Below, piece by piece: positions 43,043-51,038 of a DNA stretch of 64,000 nt. The stretch covers positions 2,852,001 to 2,916,000 of the forward strand of contig NZ_CP126307.1 in NCBI RefSeq assembly GCF_030144325.1, written 5' to 3'. The notes under the pieces were generated by a model that ran no database searches, was not told the DNA's origin, and was given only the letters and a program-made list of their open reading frames with translations. Positions within the stretch are counted from its first letter, which is position 1; each line of letters starts with the position of its first letter. Source of the stretch: Bosea vestrisii (GTDB lineage Bacteria; Pseudomonadota; Alphaproteobacteria; Rhizobiales; Beijerinckiaceae). A program made the position numbers and the translations under genes.

Positions 43043-43075
43043 TCGGAACTATCGTTCCAGGAACGATAGTTCCGA
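43043..43075. promoter_or_regulatory. 33-bp palindromic operator
   Basis: TCGGAACTATCGTTCC (43043-43058) and its exact reverse complement GGAACGATAGTTCCGA (43060-43075) flank one A. Each arm is itself a GGAAC-N4-GTTCC palindrome, so two dimers could bind side by side. It sits between the XRE gene and the divergent small gene. Confidence 0.85.
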
Positions 43076-43185
43076 TTCGTCTTGTTGCGTGCTACTCATC
43101 TGTCGCTTGTCAGTTAGGTGTTGAAGATTAAAACGACTCCAGCCTGACCAATAGGTCCGATGCTGGGCGTGGGGAGAATGTGCCT

Positions 43186-43452
43186 ATGGCGCAATCGGAT
43201 TTTGCGGACGCTCCGCCGAACAGCGACGAATTGACCGACTATGACCGCAAGCACATGAAGCTCTATCTGCGCTTGCTCGATGCGTCGGCCGATGGCGCCG
43301 ATTGGCGTGAAGCCGTCCAGGTCCTCTTCGAGCTCAATGCCGAGCAAGAACCGGAGCGCGCCCGCCGCGTCCATGACAGCCACCTCGCCCGAGCCCGCTG
43401 GATGACGACGCACGGATATCGCGAGCTCGTTCGCGAGGGCTACCGCCACTGA
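43186..43452 (+). CDS. Element-conserved small protein (DUF2285-type neighbour, 88 aa)
   Basis: ATG 43186 (MAQSDFADAPPNSDELTDYD) with GGGGAG upstream. The sequence LTDYDRKHMKLYLRLLDASA, DWREAVQVLFELNAEQEPER and SHLARARWMTTHGYRELVRE is a conserved helical protein found at this spot in many alphaproteobacterial elements, often labelled as DUF2285 or DNA-binding-domain protein; the label is from memory and uncertain. It is divergent from the XRE gene and shares its operator. Confidence 0.75.
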   Translation: MAQSDFADAPPNSDELTDYDRKHMKLYLRLLDASADGADWREAVQVLFELNAEQEPERARRVHDSHLARARWMTTHGYRELVREGYRH

Positions 43453-43570
43453 GGCGAGGTGATGCTCCGCCGGCAACACCTGTTGCCGACACGCGGACTT
43501 CCGCCAGCCAACTCAACCGGGGATGGTGGTCAACTCGATACAAATCAGAATGCGATACTGGAGGATTGCG

Positions 43571-44345
43571 ATGTCGCAGGACATCTCCCGGTGGCGATCG
43601 TCATCGAGCTACGACTATGTCGACCATCTGACAGCGCCCGAGATCGGATGGGAATGGCTGCGGCGCAACGAGGACTATCAGCGCGACTATGCTGACTTTA
43701 GCCGGGAGACGCCTCCCACGACGGAGCTGATCGAGCGCGCCAGCCAGCAGTGGGGTTTACGATTTCCCTACAAATCCCGCGCTGAACGCCACCGAGACGA
43801 ATATCTTCTGGCTTCCAGAGGCCGATACCGGCTCGATCATCCTTGCGTCTGTGCCGCCCCTCCTCTCGACCGATAGCAACGTTCCCAAACCGCTGGCGGT
43901 ACCGGATGCTCTGATCACGCAGGATGGCGCGCATCACCTGCATGACCTCGGCAATGGCCAGCGCGTTCATATCGTCCAGCCCGCCGATACCGCTGGCGAC
44001 CAACCGCTCGCGGCGCTAATCCCGCTCGGACTTGACGGCTTCGACCGCGTGGAGGCGGTAGCGCGACTTCTGGCATCCCTCCACGGCCGCGTCATTCCGC
44101 CGGACACGCGTCTGACGCGTCAGCAACTGGCCCGCGCCCGGCGCATGCTGAGGGCCGTTGATGGCGCGCGCGACGGGGCGACTCAGCAAGAGATCGCAAA
44201 GGTGATTTTCCGCACTGGAAAACTCATTCGCGATGAATGGCAAGCTGCCTCCGCGCGCCATGCCGTTATGAGCCTTCTCCGGGATGCTCGCGCCATGATT
44301 GCCGGCGGCTATCGGAAATTGCTTCGTCATCGCCGGCGACCATAG
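43571..44345 (+). pseudogene. DUF6499/DUF2285 regulator-like protein with a frameshift
   Basis: ATG 43571 gives the DUF6499 N-terminus (SYDYVDHLTAPEIGWEWLRR, NEDYQRDYADFSRE). Near 43765 the frame changes; the right continuation is TNPALNATETNIFWLPEADT, then the DUF2285 domain (DGFDRVEAVARLLASLHGRV, LTRQQLARARRMLRAVDGAR, ATQQEIAKVIFR and SLLRDARAMIAGGYRKLLRH). Intact proteins of this kind are ~255 residues and are thought to bind DNA in element control. The shift separates the two domains. Confidence 0.78.
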
Positions 44346-44485
44346 CTCCGCCAGTCGCGACCGCCGTTGTGGGAATTTAGCTTCCCCATCTTCCCACTGC
44401 ATCTCACCGGTTTCACTTCGCCATCGTGGCCTTCGCCAGCCGCTGGACGCCAGCGGCCTCAGCGAACACCACGGAGGCCCGATCC

Positions 44486-44767
44486 ATGCGACCCGATCTC
44501 GCCGTTTTGCCGCCGCGCTTCCTGCGCACCAAGGAAGCCGCGCACTTCCTCAGCCTCTCCGCCCGCACGCTCGAAAAACATCGCACCTACGGAACCGGCC
44601 CGGCCTATCGCAAGCTCGGCGGCCGCGTCGTCTATGCGGTCGATGACCTGCAGGCCTGGACCGATCGCGGCGCCGTCACCTCGACCTCTGATCCGCGCGG
44701 CACGGTGTTGCCTGCCAAGCGCCATGAGCCCGCACCCACTGCCCACACCGGCCGCTACGCGCGCTGA
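44486..44767 (+). CDS. AlpA/MerR-like helix-turn-helix (excisionase-type) protein
   Basis: From ATG 44486 (MRPDLAVLPPRFLRTKEAAH) a 93-residue protein with an HTH_17 domain: FLRTKEAAHFLSLSARTLEK, GPAYRKLGGRVVYAVDDLQA. Such proteins regulate or direct excision and replication of elements. GGAGG precedes the start. The gene lies 21 bases before repA, probably in one operon. Confidence 0.88.
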   Translation: MRPDLAVLPPRFLRTKEAAHFLSLSARTLEKHRTYGTGPAYRKLGGRVVYAVDDLQAWTDRGAVTSTSDPRGTVLPAKRHEPAPTAHTGRYAR

Positions 44768-45631
44768 TCGGCGCAGCCTCCCCTCACGATGACGGCGCGG
44801 CATCGCCTGATCTCGGAGCGCGGGCAGCTCGATCTGTTCCACGCGCTTCCTGGCGACTTCGCGCCCCGCGACGCGCAGGATCTCATGGCCTATCCGTTCT
44901 TTTCCCTTTCCAAATCCCATCGCACCGCTCCGATCGACTTCGCCGCCGGCGACGTCTCAATCCGCGTCGAAGCGGTGCCTGATCATGGCATGGCCACGAT
45001 CTGGGACGCCGACGTCCTGATCTGGGCGGCGAGCCAGATCGTCGAGGCTCGCGACGCCGGGCTGCGCACCTCGCGGCTGATGGCCGCGACGCCTTATGAA
45101 ATTCTCAACTTCATCGGCCGCGGCGTCAGCGTTCGGGACTATCAGCGGTTGAAGGCGGCGCTCGATCGGCTCCAGTCCACCACCGTGGCGACCTCAATCC
45201 GCCAGTCCGCGGAAGGCCGCCGACATCGCTTCTCCTGGATCAACGAATGGCAGGAGCGCACCGACCCCGATGGAAAGCCGGCCGGGATCGAGCTGATCGT
45301 CCCTGACTGGTTCTATCGCGCCATCCTCGACGACGCGCTCGTGCTCACCATCGACCGGGCGTATTTCGATCTGACGGGCGGGCTCGATCGCTGGCTCTAT
45401 CGCCTGGTGCGCAAGCATGGCGGCAAGCAACGCGATGGCTGGCGCTCGATGTCCGCCATCTCCACCAGAAGTCCGGCAGCCTCTCCCCGTTCAAGCGCTT
45501 TGCCTTCGAGCTGCGCGAGATCATCCGGCGCCAGCCCTGCCCGGCTACACGCTCTTCACCGAGGTCGAGATCGGTGGGCGCGTGCTGCTCGCCTTCGAGC
45601 CGGTGCCAGCCCGGGAGCCTGTGGAAAGCCT

Positions 45632-45694
45632 CGTGCTATCGGGAACCCGGACTATCGTGCCATCGGGAACCGCAGGCTCGTGCTATCAGGAACC
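45632..45694 (+). repeat. Three iteron-like direct repeats inside repA
   Basis: CGTGCTATCGGGAACC (45632), CGTGCCATCGGGAACC (45656) and CGTGCTATCAGGAACC (45679): 16-base repeats, each one base off the first, spaced 24 and 23 bp. This spacing fits iterons bound on one face of DNA. Confidence 0.75.
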
Positions 45695-45740
45695 CAAACA
45701 GGGCTTAAGTCATGGCAATCAAAGCCGAAATCGCGCCCTT

Positions 45741-45764
45741 AACTTAGAATCTAACTTAGAATCT
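45741..45764 (+). repeat. AT-rich 12-bp tandem repeat
   Basis: AACTTAGAATCT twice in tandem, followed by a partial third (AACTCTAAGGG). It is the most AT-rich spot nearby and lies ~50 bp from the iteron-like repeats, so it could be the melting region of an origin. Confidence 0.6.
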
Positions 45765-45919
45765 AACTCTAAGGGAGGCGCGCGCGACGCAAACGACGTC
45801 GCCGACGGCCACCGCGAGACCTCATCCAAGCCGCTCTCAGCCCCTCCCGTCGATACGTCTTTCCGCAAATCCGGCTCTGCAGCTTCCAACGGCGTCGAGG
45901 CCCGGCGGGGAGAGTCGTC

Positions 45920-46558
45920 ATGATCGTCGCGCTCCTCAATCAGAAGGGCGGCGTCGGCAAGACGACGTTCGCGCTGCATCTCGCTGGCGAATGGGCCGCT
46001 CGGGGAAAGCGCGTCACTCTGATCGACGCCGACCCGCAAGGCTCGGCGCTGGATTGGTCGCAGCAGCGCGCTCGCGAGGGGCTTCCGAGGCTCTTCGGTA
46101 ACGTCGGCCTGGCACGCGACACGCTGCATCGCGAAGCGCCGGAGCTGGCGCGCGATGCCGACCACATCGTTATCGACGGGCCGCCTCGTGTCGCCGGGCT
46201 GATGCGCTCGGCGCTGCTCGCCGCCGATCTGGTGCTGATCCCAGTGCAACCCTCGCCCTTCGACGGCTGGGCCTCAGCCGAGATGCTGGCGCTGCTCGGC
46301 GAGGCGCGGATCTATCGCCCGCAGCTCGCCGCCCGCTTCGTGCTGAATCGCTGCGGCGCTCGCACCGTCATCGCCCGTGAGACGGCCGAGACGCTGGCCG
46401 ATCACGATCCACCGCTGCTGGCGTCGACCGTCGGTCAGCGCGTTGCCTTTGCCGACGCCGCGCAATCCGGCCGGCTGGTTTCCGAGCTCGACCAAGACAG
46501 CCCCGCTGCCCGCGAGGTCGCCGCACTCTGCGACGAGATCGGGAGGATCGCGCCATGA
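45920..46558 (+). CDS. parA: ParA-family partition ATPase
   Basis: A 212-residue ParA/MinD ATPase with deviant Walker A KGGVGKTTFALHLAGEWAA (Lys9, Lys14), switch I LIDADPQGSALDW and Walker B HIVIDGPPR. It is the short ParF-like form without N-terminal HTH. It drives segregation of the replicon with the adjacent RHH protein. Four-base overlaps join it to repA and to the RHH gene. Intact. Confidence 0.93.
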   Translation: MIVALLNQKGGVGKTTFALHLAGEWAARGKRVTLIDADPQGSALDWSQQRAREGLPRLFGNVGLARDTLHREAPELARDADHIVIDGPPRVAGLMRSALLAADLVLIPVQPSPFDGWASAEMLALLGEARIYRPQLAARFVLNRCGARTVIARETAETLADHDPPLLASTVGQRVAFADAAQSGRLVSELDQDSPAAREVAALCDEIGRIAP

Positions 46559-46809
46559 TCGAGCGGTCTGCCAAGCGCAGTTTCGCCGCGCGTCCCGCCG
46601 ATCCCGAGAGCTGGATCAAGGCGCCTGATGCGCCCTCCCCGCGCGGATCGGCCGACGGCGGCTTCAGCGCCAGGCTGACCATCGACGTCACGCCGGACCT
46701 GCGCGGGCGCATCAAGATCACCGCCTTCCAGCGCAGCGTCACCGTCGCCGACATGTTGCGCGACCTTCTCGCGCGCGAATTCCCACCCGCCGACGGAGAC
46801 CCCTCATGA
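46555..46809 (+). CDS. Ribbon-helix-helix partition partner
   Basis: An 84-residue protein with a flexible basic N-terminus and an RHH domain (FSARLTIDVTPDLRGRIKIT, AFQRSVTVADMLRDLLAREF). Overlapping parA (ATGA), it is probably the centromere-binding ParG/ParB analogue of the ParF-type partition system. Confidence 0.85.
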   Translation: MIERSAKRSFAARPADPESWIKAPDAPSPRGSADGGFSARLTIDVTPDLRGRIKITAFQRSVTVADMLRDLLAREFPPADGDPS

Positions 46810-47324
46810 CCGGCAACGCGGCGCGCCACGCCCGCGGCCGTCCGCTGCCGGACGGCCCAGCGCCCTTCACCACGCTCGTCGACCTGACCTGGCGACAGAG
46901 ACAGATCGAGCACTGGATCAGGTTCGGCGCCAAGAGCTACGAACAGATCCTCGACCGCCACCGCAGCGTCGTCGGCTTCGCGCCAAACAGCGTCTTCGCC
47001 TTCGTCCGCTGGGCCGCCAACGAGCACGGCACGATCATTTCGCGCATGGACATAGTCCGCGCGGTTCGTCGCGGCGAGCCGTTGCAGACGCTGCCCTTCG
47101 TGCGCCCCGGCGGTGAGATTCTCGTGAAGGCGGAATCCTGGCCGACCGTCGAACGCGTGCTTCAGCACATCGATGCGATCGAGGCGCTCGGCATCGAGCC
47201 CGCCGACGTCGACCCCGATCATTGGCGCCATCTCCACAACCGCCTGCGCGCCGGCGAGCCACCCTCCGCCTATACGCCCGCCCGCCACGAAGCCTGGCTG
47301 ATGCGTCGGAGGGTCAGGCCATGA
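46806..47324 (+). CDS. DUF2840 protein
   Basis: A 172-residue protein of the DUF2840 family: FTTLVDLTWRQRQIEHWIRF, GFAPNSVFAFVRWAANEHGT, ISRMDIVRAVRRGE and VLQHIDAIEALGI. Found almost only between partition and transfer genes of alphaproteobacterial elements; no function known. Four-base overlaps on both sides place it inside the operon. Confidence 0.9.
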   Translation: MTGNAARHARGRPLPDGPAPFTTLVDLTWRQRQIEHWIRFGAKSYEQILDRHRSVVGFAPNSVFAFVRWAANEHGTIISRMDIVRAVRRGEPLQTLPFVRPGGEILVKAESWPTVERVLQHIDAIEALGIEPADVDPDHWRHLHNRLRAGEPPSAYTPARHEAWLMRRRVRP

Positions 47325-47866
47325 TCCGCTCCGGATTGATCCTCTGGACCGCGCTCGGCGTGCTTGGCGTGAGCTATCCCGCCGTCACGCCGATGCCGGT
47401 CAAGCTGATCTGGAACGCATCCGCCAGCGCGCCGATCGGCTTCAATACGATCGAGCGCAGCGGCCCGTTCGCAGTCACAGATCTTGTCGCCGTCGACGCG
47501 CCCGAACCGCTCGCGACGTTCCTCGCCGAACGCGGCTATCTGCCGAAAGGCGTGCCGCTCCTGAAGCGCATTCTTGCGGTCGCCGGCCAGACCGTCTGCC
47601 GATCCGGCCTTGCGATCACCGTCGATGGCACCGAGGTCGGCGCGGCTCTCGAACGTGATCGCGCCGGTCGCGATCTGCCGGACTGGCAGGGCTGCAAGCG
47701 CATCGCGACCGGCGAGGCCTTCCTGATGAACGGCCATGTCCGCGACAGCCTCGACGGTCGCTATTTCGGCCTGACTTCCACCGACCAGATCATCGGCCGT
47801 GCGGTCCCCTTGTGGACCGACGAGGACGGCAACGGCCGCTTCCAATGGCGCTCGCCGACGCGATGA
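47321..47866 (+). CDS. traF: S26-family signal peptidase, TraF-like
   Basis: A 181-residue inner-membrane serine peptidase: N-terminal membrane helix (~5-25), the S26 Ser motif in SASAPIGFNTI (~residue 40) and the general-base Lys in LLKRILAVAGQTVC (~87), with the C-terminal DGRYFGLTSTDQIIGRAVPL box. TraF matures or cyclises conjugative pilins. Because the pilus genes are not in view, its target is missing here. Confidence 0.88.
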   Translation: MIRSGLILWTALGVLGVSYPAVTPMPVKLIWNASASAPIGFNTIERSGPFAVTDLVAVDAPEPLATFLAERGYLPKGVPLLKRILAVAGQTVCRSGLAITVDGTEVGAALERDRAGRDLPDWQGCKRIATGEAFLMNGHVRDSLDGRYFGLTSTDQIIGRAVPLWTDEDGNGRFQWRSPTR

Positions 47867-47934
47867 GCGCGCGCCCGCGCCGCGCCGCCCGCGCGGCCGG
47901 CTTCAACTCCACGGCACAGACAGGGAGCCCTTCC

Positions 47935-48270
47935 ATGGCACAGATCGGTCATTTCTCGCGCACGCTGTCCGGCTATTCCGGGCGCATCCGTACGCTCTCG
48001 CTTGATCTCGAACTGACCTTCGTTCCGGTCGACGACATCGATGTCGAGAACGCGCCGGCTTACCGCATCCATCTCGGCGACGAAGACGGTCCGGAAGTCG
48101 GCGCGGGCTGGAAACACATGGGCGAGCGCGCCGGCGCATTCGTTTCCGTCGTGCTCGACGATCCTGTTTTCCGCCAGCCCATCCGCGCCCGCCTGTTCCA
48201 GTCGGACGAGGACGGCCGCGACTGGGGTCTGCACTGGACGCGCCAGAAGAAGCGCGGCGAGCAGGACTGA
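47935..48270 (+). CDS. DUF736 protein (second copy)
   Basis: From ATG 47935 (MAQIGHFSRTLSGYSGRIRT) with GGGAG upstream, 111 residues. DUF736 blocks: AYRIHLGDEDGPEVGAGWKH, VSVVLDDPVFRQPIRARLFQ. It diverges from the copy at 42324, so the two were not duplicated recently. An in-frame ATG at 47863 overlapping the traF stop could give a longer, translationally coupled form. Confidence 0.88.
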   Translation: MAQIGHFSRTLSGYSGRIRTLSLDLELTFVPVDDIDVENAPAYRIHLGDEDGPEVGAGWKHMGERAGAFVSVVLDDPVFRQPIRARLFQSDEDGRDWGLHWTRQKKRGEQD

Positions 48271-48272
48271 CC

Positions 48273-49037
48273 ATGGCCGATTTCTGCAGCCCCGACAGTT
48301 CCCGCGGGTGCGGCGTTTCCCGCTGCACCGCGCTCCTCCTCCTTTCCGGCCTGGCCCTCAGCATTGCGCCGAGCCTCGACGTCATGGCGCACGCGCGGTC
48401 GCCCGAACGTGCATCGGCGCGCCATGCCTTCGCCGATCAAATCGCCGAGGCATCGCAGCGCTTCGGCATTCCGCAGCGCTGGATTCTCGCCGTGCTCCAG
48501 GCAGAGAGCGCAGGCTCTGTGCGCGCCGTCTCGTCGGCCGGGGCGATGGGATTGATGCAGCTCATGCCCGCCACCTGGGCGGAACTTCGCGACCGCCATC
48601 GCCTCGGCCGCGATCCCTTTGCCCCCCGCGACAACCTCCTCGCCGGCACCGCCTATCTGCGCGAGATGTGGGACCGCTACGGCACTGTCGCCGCCATGCT
48701 CGCGGCCTACAATGCCGGTCCCGCCCGCTACGACGAGCACCGCGCGAAAGGTCGCCCGCTTCCAGCCGAAGCCCGTACCTATGTCGCTTTGCTCACCCCA
48801 GCTCTCGGCGCTGAGCGACCCTCGAAGGCCGCCTCATTGGTAGCGCCACCGTCCGATTGGCGCGAAGCGACGATCTTCGTTGCGCGCGACGACAACACGA
48901 GCGGCGCGGCGATCGCGCCACTGCATCGCTCCGCGACCGACGCATCGTCGCCCGTTCCGTCGCAAACCAATGTCGCCGCGAGACCGCAGCCGGAAGCACT
49001 TTTCGTGGCACGCAACGCGCCTGCACTGCGGCCATGA
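48273..49037 (+). CDS. Lytic transglycosylase (SLT domain)
   Basis: A 254-residue precursor: signal peptide (~residues 18-40) and an SLT domain (~50-165) with catalytic Glu in LAVLQAESAGS, then SSAGAMGLMQLMPATW, NLLAGTAYLREM and AAYNAGPARYDEH. It opens peptidoglycan for the transfer apparatus (VirB1-like role). The C-terminal ~85 residues are disordered. It starts two bases after the DUF736 stop. Confidence 0.92.
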   Translation: MADFCSPDSSRGCGVSRCTALLLLSGLALSIAPSLDVMAHARSPERASARHAFADQIAEASQRFGIPQRWILAVLQAESAGSVRAVSSAGAMGLMQLMPATWAELRDRHRLGRDPFAPRDNLLAGTAYLREMWDRYGTVAAMLAAYNAGPARYDEHRAKGRPLPAEARTYVALLTPALGAERPSKAASLVAPPSDWREATIFVARDDNTSGAAIAPLHRSATDASSPVPSQTNVAARPQPEALFVARNAPALRP

Positions 49038-49194
49038 GCATCGGGAGCGGGTTTCGCATTGTGTCGGGCTCCAGCGCACCAGGGAGGGCACGGAGGCTGG
49101 AGCCAGGCGCCTCAACCGCTCGATGGCAGGATAAAAGGGCGCACCTTGCGCTTCGGTCGGACGGTTGTTTTTGCTCGGGATTTTGGCGCGCTCC

Positions 49195-49277
49195 GCACAT
49201 TGCGGGCCTTCAGCGCAATGTGCGCCGCAACCCCAAGTCTTTGTCTCTGCGAGACATTTTGCACGTTGCGGAGCCGC
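49195..49277. promoter_or_regulatory. Candidate oriT upstream of relaxase
   Basis: GCACATTGCG (49195-49204) and CGCAATGTGC (49214-49223) form a perfect 10-bp inverted repeat; GTCTC...GAGAC follows near 49243-49256, and GCACGTTGCGG (49261) echoes the first arm. It fills the 243-base gap before the relaxase start, the usual place for oriT in such elements. No nick site can be named. Confidence 0.5.
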
Positions 49278-49280
49278 GCC

Positions 49281-51017
49281 ATGGCCGATGAGCGCGAGTT
49301 TCGTATTCGTCCTGGGCGCATCCGCTCGCCCCGCGCGCAAGCTGCGCGGCCCTTCATCGCGCAGGCGCTTGCCGCGGCGAAGAAAGCCGGCGGCGGCATC
49401 GCGCGATCGGGCCGGATCGTGCCCGGCAATCGCTCTAGCTTCGGTCATGGCCAGCGCGCCAGCATTCAGGCCAACCGGCTCATCACCGCGCGCTCGCGTG
49501 GCGCCGTCGTCAAAGCACGCGTCGTCAGGCATGCCGCGCGCACAGCGCCGCTTGGCGCACATCTCACTTATCTCCGCCGCGACGGCGTGACCCGCGACGG
49601 AGAGAAGGCGCGGCTGTTCGGTCCGGAAACGGAGAACGCGGATGCCGGCGCCTTCGCCGCGCGCTGCGAAGGCGATCGGCACCATTTCCGCTTCATCGTC
49701 TCGCCCGACGACGCGCCTGAGATGTCGGACCTCAAATCCTTCACCCGCGATCTCGCCAGGCAGATGGAAAAGGATCTGGCTACCCGCCTCGACTGGGTCG
49801 CGGTTGATCACTGGAACACCGAACATCCGCATGTCCATCTGATCGTGCGTGGCATTCGCGAGGACGGGCAGGACCTCGTCATCGCGCGCGACTACATCAA
49901 GGAAGGCATGCGCGATCGCGCGCGCGATCTCATCACCCAGGAACTTGGACCCCGCACCGATCTCGATATTCGCCGCACGCTCGAGCGTCAGATCGGCGCC
50001 GAGCGCTGGACCCAGCTTGACCGCCAGCTCGTGCGCGACGCGCGCGACACCGGCGTCATCGATCTCGCGCCGAGCGCTGATCGTCAGCCGGACGAATTCG
50101 CCATGTTGAAAATCGGCAGGCTGCGCAAGCTCGAAGCGCTTGGCCTTGCCGATCGGGTCGGACCTGGACAGTGGGTGATCGACGAGAAGGCCGAGGCGAC
50201 GCTGCGCGAGCTCGGCGAACGCGGCGACATCATCAAGCGCATGCACCGGGCGCTGACGGAAGGTGGGATCGAGCGCGCCTCCGCTAGCTACGTGCTGGCC
50301 GGTGAGAGGCTCGACACGCCTGTTATCGGGCGGCTTATCGCGCGCGGCCTCGACGACGAGCTGAATGGCAGCGCCTATGCCGTGATCGACGGGGTGGATG
50401 GCCGCACCCACCACATCAAGCTCGCCGATCTCGACGCCGCCGGCGACGCGCCGGGCTCGATCGTCGAGCTGCGCAGGTTCGACGATGCGCGCGGCCAACG
50501 CCGCGTCGCACTCGCCGTGCGCTCCGACCTCGATCTGGGCGCACAGGTGACGGCATCCGGCGCGACCTGGCTCGACCGCCAGGCGACCGCCCGAGAGCCG
50601 TCGCCGCTGTCGGACGGCGGCTTCGGCGCCGAGGTCCGTCAGGCCCTGGAGCAGCGGGCCGATCATCTGGTCGCCGAGGGCCTCGCCGAGCGGCAGCGCG
50701 GCCGGATCGTCTTCGTCCGCAACCTGATCGCCACTCTGCGCCAGCGTGAGCTCGAGGCGCTCGGCGGAAAGGTCGCCGGCGAGACCGGCCTGCCGTTCAA
50801 CAGGGCCGGAAGCGGCGAGTTTGTCGCCGGCACCTATCGCCAGCGCTTCGCGCTCGCCTCCGGCCGCTTCGCCATGGTCGACGACGGCCTTGGCTTCCAG
50901 CTCGTGCCTTGGTCGCCCTCGCTCGAAAAGCAGCTGGGGCGCCACGTCTCCGGCATCGCCCGCACCGACGGCGGCATCGACTGGAGCTTTGGCCGCAAGC
51001 GCGGCCTCGGCCTCTGA
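49281..51017 (+). CDS. Relaxase (VirD2/TraI-like, DUF3363 type)
   Basis: From ATG 49281 (MADEREFRIRPGRIRSPRAQ) 578 residues. The basic N-terminus precedes a nickase domain (~60-250) with the metal-binding histidines in EHPHVHLIVRG (~residue 185) and RHHFRFIVSPDDAPEM; the DUF3363 C-terminal domain (~260-575) follows. No frameshift is seen. It should nick oriT and lead the strand into a recipient. The candidate oriT lies just upstream and the coupling-protein gene just downstream is broken. Confidence 0.88.
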   Translation: MADEREFRIRPGRIRSPRAQAARPFIAQALAAAKKAGGGIARSGRIVPGNRSSFGHGQRASIQANRLITARSRGAVVKARVVRHAARTAPLGAHLTYLRRDGVTRDGEKARLFGPETENADAGAFAARCEGDRHHFRFIVSPDDAPEMSDLKSFTRDLARQMEKDLATRLDWVAVDHWNTEHPHVHLIVRGIREDGQDLVIARDYIKEGMRDRARDLITQELGPRTDLDIRRTLERQIGAERWTQLDRQLVRDARDTGVIDLAPSADRQPDEFAMLKIGRLRKLEALGLADRVGPGQWVIDEKAEATLRELGERGDIIKRMHRALTEGGIERASASYVLAGERLDTPVIGRLIARGLDDELNGSAYAVIDGVDGRTHHIKLADLDAAGDAPGSIVELRRFDDARGQRRVALAVRSDLDLGAQVTASGATWLDRQATAREPSPLSDGGFGAEVRQALEQRADHLVAEGLAERQRGRIVFVRNLIATLRQRELEALGGKVAGETGLPFNRAGSGEFVAGTYRQRFALASGRFAMVDDGLGFQLVPWSPSLEKQLGRHVSGIARTDGGIDWSFGRKRGLGL

Positions 51018-51038
51018 TGATCACTGGAAGGACCCGGT

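Larger units (their letters stand above)
44789..45923 (+). pseudogene. repA: RepA-type plasmid replication initiator with two frameshifts
   Basis: ATG 44789 opens MTARHRLISERGQLDLFHAL; conserved blocks are DAQDLMAYPFFSLSKSHRTA, IWDADVLIWAASQIVEARDA, PYEILNFIGRGVSVRDYQRL and FDLTGGLDRWLYRLVRKHGG. Near 45445 the frame changes to LDVRHLHQKSGSLSPFKRFA and again near 45535 to PGYTLFTEVEIGGRVLLAFE, then ends at 45923. The initiator C-terminal DNA-binding part is thus disrupted in translation. The 3' end carries iteron-like repeats (45632-45694) and an AT-rich tandem repeat (45741-45764). The family drives replication of plasmids and circularised integrative elements in alphaproteobacteria. Confidence 0.85.

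Noticed and set aside
48834..50945. 703-codon open frame antisense to the relaxase gene
   Set aside because: It is a shadow in GC-rich sequence: no ribosome site, no motif, and the plus strand carries clear transglycosylase and relaxase blocks over the same bases.
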